A stretch of DNA of 64,000 nucleotides. Source: Bagarius yarrelli. Lineage: Eukaryota; Chordata; Actinopteri; Siluriformes; Sisoridae. Below, in pieces: positions 60,060 to 64,000 of this stretch. Made by a program: the position numbers and the translations under genes. The notes under the pieces are model-generated. The model made no database searches, was not told where the DNA came from, and saw nothing but the letters and a program-made list of their open reading frames with translations. Numbering within the stretch: position 1 is the first letter of the stretch; the number at the start of each line of letters is the position of its first letter. Where the stretch lies: positions 1,201,001 through 1,265,000 of the forward strand of contig VCAZ01000113.1 of assembly GCA_005784505.1 (NCBI GenBank). The letters run 5' to 3'.

Positions 60060-60195
60060 TGGCGGATCGCTGCTCAGTAGATCATTCCACCAAGTTCCAC
60101 CAAGCTGCCACTGCTAGACCCTTAAGCAACGGTTTTTGTTTTGTTTTTTTTGTTTTTGGATAAATGCATTTGACAAATGTCATAAAATCTACCCC
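60060..60195 (+). mobile_element. SINE fragment
   Basis: ACCAAGCTGCCACTGCTAGA, CCCTTAAGCAACGG, then a T/G-rich insertion and TTTTTGGATAAATGCATTTG tail. Decayed copy of the 59.64-kb family with the middle replaced by a T-rich tract. Confidence 0.55.
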
Positions 60196-61869
60196 ATACT
60201 AGTTTTGGCAGTTATAGAAAAGAGGATAGAGGTTTAAAATATTAAGTAAAAAAAGAAAAAAACAATAAATACCTGTAAGTCCCAGTGCAAATATTTTTGC
60301 CTCAACCAAATGCCAAGTAAACTTTTCTGAGAGACGTTTCTGAAAAAAGGAACCACTTATAATGATGGTTTGTGTTTGATCAGAAAGATACAGCTATACA
60401 AATAACTTAATCTACACAAAAATAACAATACATTATATTGTGACGAGTCATACACAACACCTCGACTGACCCCGATGTTTTTCAGTATAAGTAAATATTA
60501 CAATTCCCTCAGTGTTTGATCTCATAGGATAAAAATATATATTTTAAAGGGCTCATTGGACGCCTATTTACCATAAGTTTATATGATTCTTTAAGGTTCT
60601 ATTGGAAAGTCTATAATATACTTTGATTAAAAATTCTAATAAAAACCTCATTTCACCTTGTCAAAATCGGTTCTGTTCACGGCAAACCGTTTCAGTGCAT
60701 GTTGCTTTAAATGATAATAAGGTCTGCTTGTTCCACACCCAACCAACGCACACCCTTGTCTGAGTATTAACCAGTTACTCCTGCACCTCATCAGACACAC
60801 ACAAGCTCGCTTATCGTTAGCATCCCGCTACTGACATCCTTGCCTGATTCTAGTCACTCCAAGAGGATTTGTCCTGCTAACACCAAAGTTAACTCATGCC
60901 TCTGCTTCCTGCCTGCCTTCCACACTTGTAAATAAAGTGTTGCTACATTCGAAATGGTCCCATGATGTCGATACCTCTTGTCTGGTTCTTCGTGACTATT
61001 ATTTTTTACTGTATGTTACCTCTCTCTCTCTTTGTTCTCTTCCTCTCCCTCTCTCTCTCTGTCTGTAGCTCTCCCAGCAAATTTCTTCCTGTCAGAGTGG
61101 CTGACGAGCAGTGCAGTTACACAAACCAATTTAAAAATCTAATCATCTTCGCCGTTTTTCCATCTGACAAACATTAGCATGACAAACACCGCTTTCACTG
61201 TCCATATTGATTTAGCACTCTGCGTACCCTACCAAAACACTCCTCTCGATGCCATCATGTCACTTTAATCAGTTGTTTACTTGATGACTCTTTGCCCATC
61301 AGTCACTCTTGTACGGGTGCTTAGTTCTGCTGGCTCTTTCTTTCACACCTTAAGAAACAGGTTAAGATTAAAAGCAGGCTGAAGAATTTTTTCCCTAATA
61401 GGCTGCTTAATGGACGTTTCATTTATTGATGATTTGCCAGGCTTGAAACTTGCTAAAAGCAATAAGCAGGACGTGACACTAGAGCAAGAGCTGGCGGAAC
61501 CGAAGAAAGTTATTTTGCCTGTTTATACGGTGCAATCCGATGAGATGAGAAGTTTGACATACGACTCTAGTTGGAGGATATTATATATCATTATAATAAA
61601 AAATATAAATATTATTTTTATTTATTCCTAGTGCTAGTACAATCATGGAAACAAATGATTGCTGGCCACAGAATTGAGACACAAAATTGCACACAAAAAT
61701 GAGAATGTAAGAAACTTAAAAAAAATTGACCAGTGTTGGCTTTCCAACAGGCCAACATATATTTAAAAGTCAGTGTTTATCATAAGAAGCTAAAAGTTTT
61801 ATATATTCCTCCATTTATTACTCCATTTTGTCAGTGAGAAATTAACCTTATTTAAACTTGGCCTGCTTG
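60196..61869. other. no gene recognised
   Basis: CT-rich tract at about 61019-61065. The plus-strand frame at 61410-61631 (MDVSFIDDLPGLKLAKSNKQ...) has protein-like residue use in its first 50 codons but no family I recognise, and it degenerates into AT-rich sequence. Confidence 0.4.
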
Positions 61870-62043
61870 CTATTGATTTATAAATAAGATAGACGTTATT
61901 TTGCCAAGTAGGATGTGATTCTAGATTATTAACAGTTTTTGTTAATCCTGAATCAACATTTTAATCAACCAATCTTAACCATCTGATGTCATCGGTGTCA
62001 ACCAAACCCGCCTCAATCCATTTTGAATCTTTTTCTCTTTGTA
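61870..62043 (+). repeat. long inverted repeat, left arm
   Basis: Contains TGCCAAGTAGGATGTGATTC, AATCCTGAATCAACATTTTA, ATCAACCAATCTTAACCATC, AACCAAACCCGCCTCAATCC. It pairs with 63012-63190, about 80% by eye. Probably the ends of a DNA element of about 1.3 kb, or two opposed copies of one repeat. Confidence 0.8.
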
Positions 62044-62486
62044 AACGAAAATGTAATATTATAAATGTATTTATTGAATAAAAAACATACAATAGTTAAA
62101 TGACACATGTAAAAACAATCGCAAACAATATGTTTGTGCAGTTTAGTTAACGTGTGAACATCTATTTAGTGCAGTGTTGGCCAGCAAGTCCTTCTCTGCT
62201 GCCTAAAATCAGAATCACTGACCTACATTTACAACCTAAATTCTAATATTTGTTCCATTAAATTATTCCCAACAGTTTATTTGCTTTATTTTGCAGAGTT
62301 TCTCTTAGCTGCACTGCTTCCAGTACATGTATGTGAATGTTATCATTTAAAAAATAGAAGAATATATAGAATTAACAATTTATAAAATATTATATAATAT
62401 TGTTCTTTGGCAAACAAGTAAATTAAGGCCCAATCCATTAGCCCTACCCTTCTGTTTCGCATGTTCAAGTGAGGGGGTAGGGGTGT

Positions 62487-62600
62487 CAAGCCAAGTCCCC
62501 TTTATTTATATAGCACTTTTTAACAATAAAGGTTATGTCAAAGCAGCTTTAAGACGGATTTGTAAAAAATAGACATCGTAAGAAGAGGTCAGCTAACCCC
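62487..62600 (+). repeat. dispersed repeat fragment
   Basis: AGTCCCCTTTATTTATATAG, CACTTTTTAACAATAAAGGT, ATGTCAAAGCAGCTTTAAGA: resembles the frequent fish sequence 'TTTATTTGTATAGCGCTTTTTACAA... CACAAAGCAGCTTTACA'. It lies between the arms of the inverted repeat. Confidence 0.5.
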
Positions 62601-62832
62601 GAATCTAGCTAACAAAGAGTTTGTTCACCACTTCCAGACCAGTGCCGCCAACCGGTAACGCTGCCTTACAGCCTTTAAATGTATTATATATTTTATTTAA
62701 TGTTTTAGGGTTTTATGATGTTATATTAATAATAAGATGAATATTGATTCTAAACCTCTCCAGATGATGTATGTGGCACAGTTGCGGTTGTAGTGTAGAG
62801 GTTTGGAGTGAGAGAGAGACGGGAAATGTCTC

Positions 62833-62834
<2 letters not shown>

Positions 62835-62863
<29 letters not shown>
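62835..62863. repeat. (TC)n microsatellite
   Basis: About 14 TC units. Confidence 0.9.
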
Positions 62864-62868
<5 letters not shown>

Positions 62869-63011
62869 ATGTCATGCCATGTTATGAGTTTTTGTATAGT
62901 ATTGATAGTTTTTTTTTTATAAATGTGACATGATGATGGTATTAAGTGGTGCATCAGTCTGGTAGGTCTCCACTGAAGGCCCAGGTACCAAATGCACAGT
63001 TGATGGTGGAC

Positions 63012-63190
63012 AAACAAAAGTGAAAGATTCAAATATCGATTAAGGCGGGTTTGATCGACACAATGATGTTATCAAATGGTTATGAATGGTTGATTGAAAT
63101 GTTGATTCAGGATCAAAAAGGGTTTAAATCCAGGATCACATCCTACTTGGCATAATCAGGTCCATCTATAAATAGCTTGATTTATAGGTT
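63012..63190 (-). repeat. long inverted repeat, right arm
   Basis: Plus strand: TTAAGGCGGGTTTGATCGAC, GGTTGATTGAAATGTTGATT, CAGGATCAAAAAGG, GATCACATCCTACTTGGCAT: the reverse complement of the left arm at 61870-62043. Confidence 0.8.
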
Positions 63191-64000
63191 TTGCTATTTT
63201 TTATTATTAAATTCCCAAGAATCTGCTGCATTTTTCTCAATATCCAATTCTTAACGTCTGACCTGTTTTCATATTTAGGCTATACACAATGTTTGTGGCA
63301 AAATTTTTAGGAGGGTTGCAGTGATCAAGTTGAATATAATCTGGAGTCTTCTTGCATTCATCCAGGTCAGGGTGGTTCTTCTTCTTTGGCTCATGTTATT
63401 CAACTCAGAACCATGTCTTCATTAAGTGTGCTTTGTCCACAGCAGCACCATCATTCTTAAAAAATGTCTCAACAAATTTTATTCCATTTAAGGTCAATCT
63501 AAATCCTAAAAAATATTATTATTGTTTTATTATTCAATTCTAGACTAGAATTGTGTGTATTTACAAGGTTGGGGGTGGATGTGTGTGTGTGTGTGTTTCT
63601 GATTGTCCAACCACTACTGTTGGCTATATATTATATGTTTCAATCCAACTCATTTTTGTACAGTATAGGAGAGGGCGATATAACCAAAATTGTATTTCAC
63701 AGTATAAGTAATTTTATTTCATGATAAAATATTTCTTAATATAATCATTTAAATAGGTAGTTATTCTGAAAATCAATAAAATATAATAAATACACTTAAA
63801 TATCTACTTGATTAAATTTTTTCTTTTTATTTGGGCCTTTAGAAATATAGTAAATTAAATATGAACTTGAATTTTTCCTACTACAACAACAAATTCCATT
63901 TAATGTACAAACACACAAGGGATCCTGGTAATTACAGTACCTAATATTACATTTCTAATAACCTTTAGAATGCATGTGATTACATAACAACACATACACA
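63191..64000. other. no gene recognised
   Basis: AT-rich end of the window with a short GT tract at about 63578-63597. Confidence 0.5.

Overview
The window looks like vertebrate, almost certainly teleost, nuclear DNA. It has five spliced exons with canonical GT/AG borders and long AT-rich introns. It is full of fish-type interspersed repeats: tRNA-derived SINEs, Tc1-like and other inverted-repeat DNA elements, and an RTE-like LINE. The SINE tail resembling 'GGGCGTCTGCATAATGC' is common in catfish and related fishes, so a siluriform or another otophysan is a reasonable guess from memory. There is no sign of prokaryotic gene organisation, CRISPR or operons. Almost all short open frames are chance frames, microsatellite translations or transposon debris.

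The only protein-coding gene I can support is a liprin-alpha (PPFIA family) gene on the minus strand, in the first 8 kb. Five consecutive phase-0 exons (7743-7844, 6604-6768, 6262-6336, 1777-1851, 662-883; 213 codons) encode part of the N-terminal coiled-coil region. This region binds presynaptic active-zone partners in known liprins. The start codon and first exon(s) should lie at higher coordinates and the rest of the coiled coil, linker and SAM domains below position 1. I found no further exon, so 7.8-64 kb is either one very long 5' intron or intron plus upstream flank. The 75-bp exon at 1777-1851 is too short and too diverged to show in a simple ORF scan. I recovered it from splice sites and phase.

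The main oddity is at 13.24-13.60 kb: an inverted, about 96% identical copy of the third exon with its flanking intron. The exon copy is intact, with both splice sites, but lies antisense to the gene. The two arms bracket exons 1 and 2 of the set.

Layout: 0-0.3 kb decayed DNA-transposon sequence; 0.6-7.9 kb liprin exons, with a 38-40-bp minisatellite (2.5-2.8 kb) and a promoter-like patch on the plus strand (5.56-5.92 kb); 10.5-12.5 kb decayed DNA elements; 13.2-13.6 kb inverted exon copy; 14.0-14.6 kb Tc1-like transposase remnant; 15.9-17.6 kb direct repeat pair; 26.4-26.9 kb and 30.9-31.1 kb foldback/MITE-like elements; 34.67-35.4 kb satellite with alternating units; 37.7-38.0 kb second Tc1-like fragment; 39.85-40.9 kb tetranucleotide-derived tandem block; 41.6-43.9 kb RTE-like LINE; 47.0-47.7 kb high-copy fish repeat; 49.9-50.4 kb MITE-like element; 54.6-55.3 kb MITE with clear terminal inverted repeats; 61.9-63.2 kb long inverted-repeat pair. 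SINE copies are scattered throughout. Several unique, balanced-composition patches (48.5-48.7, 57.95-58.27 kb) could be conserved noncoding elements, but this needs alignment. I see no novel multi-gene system here.
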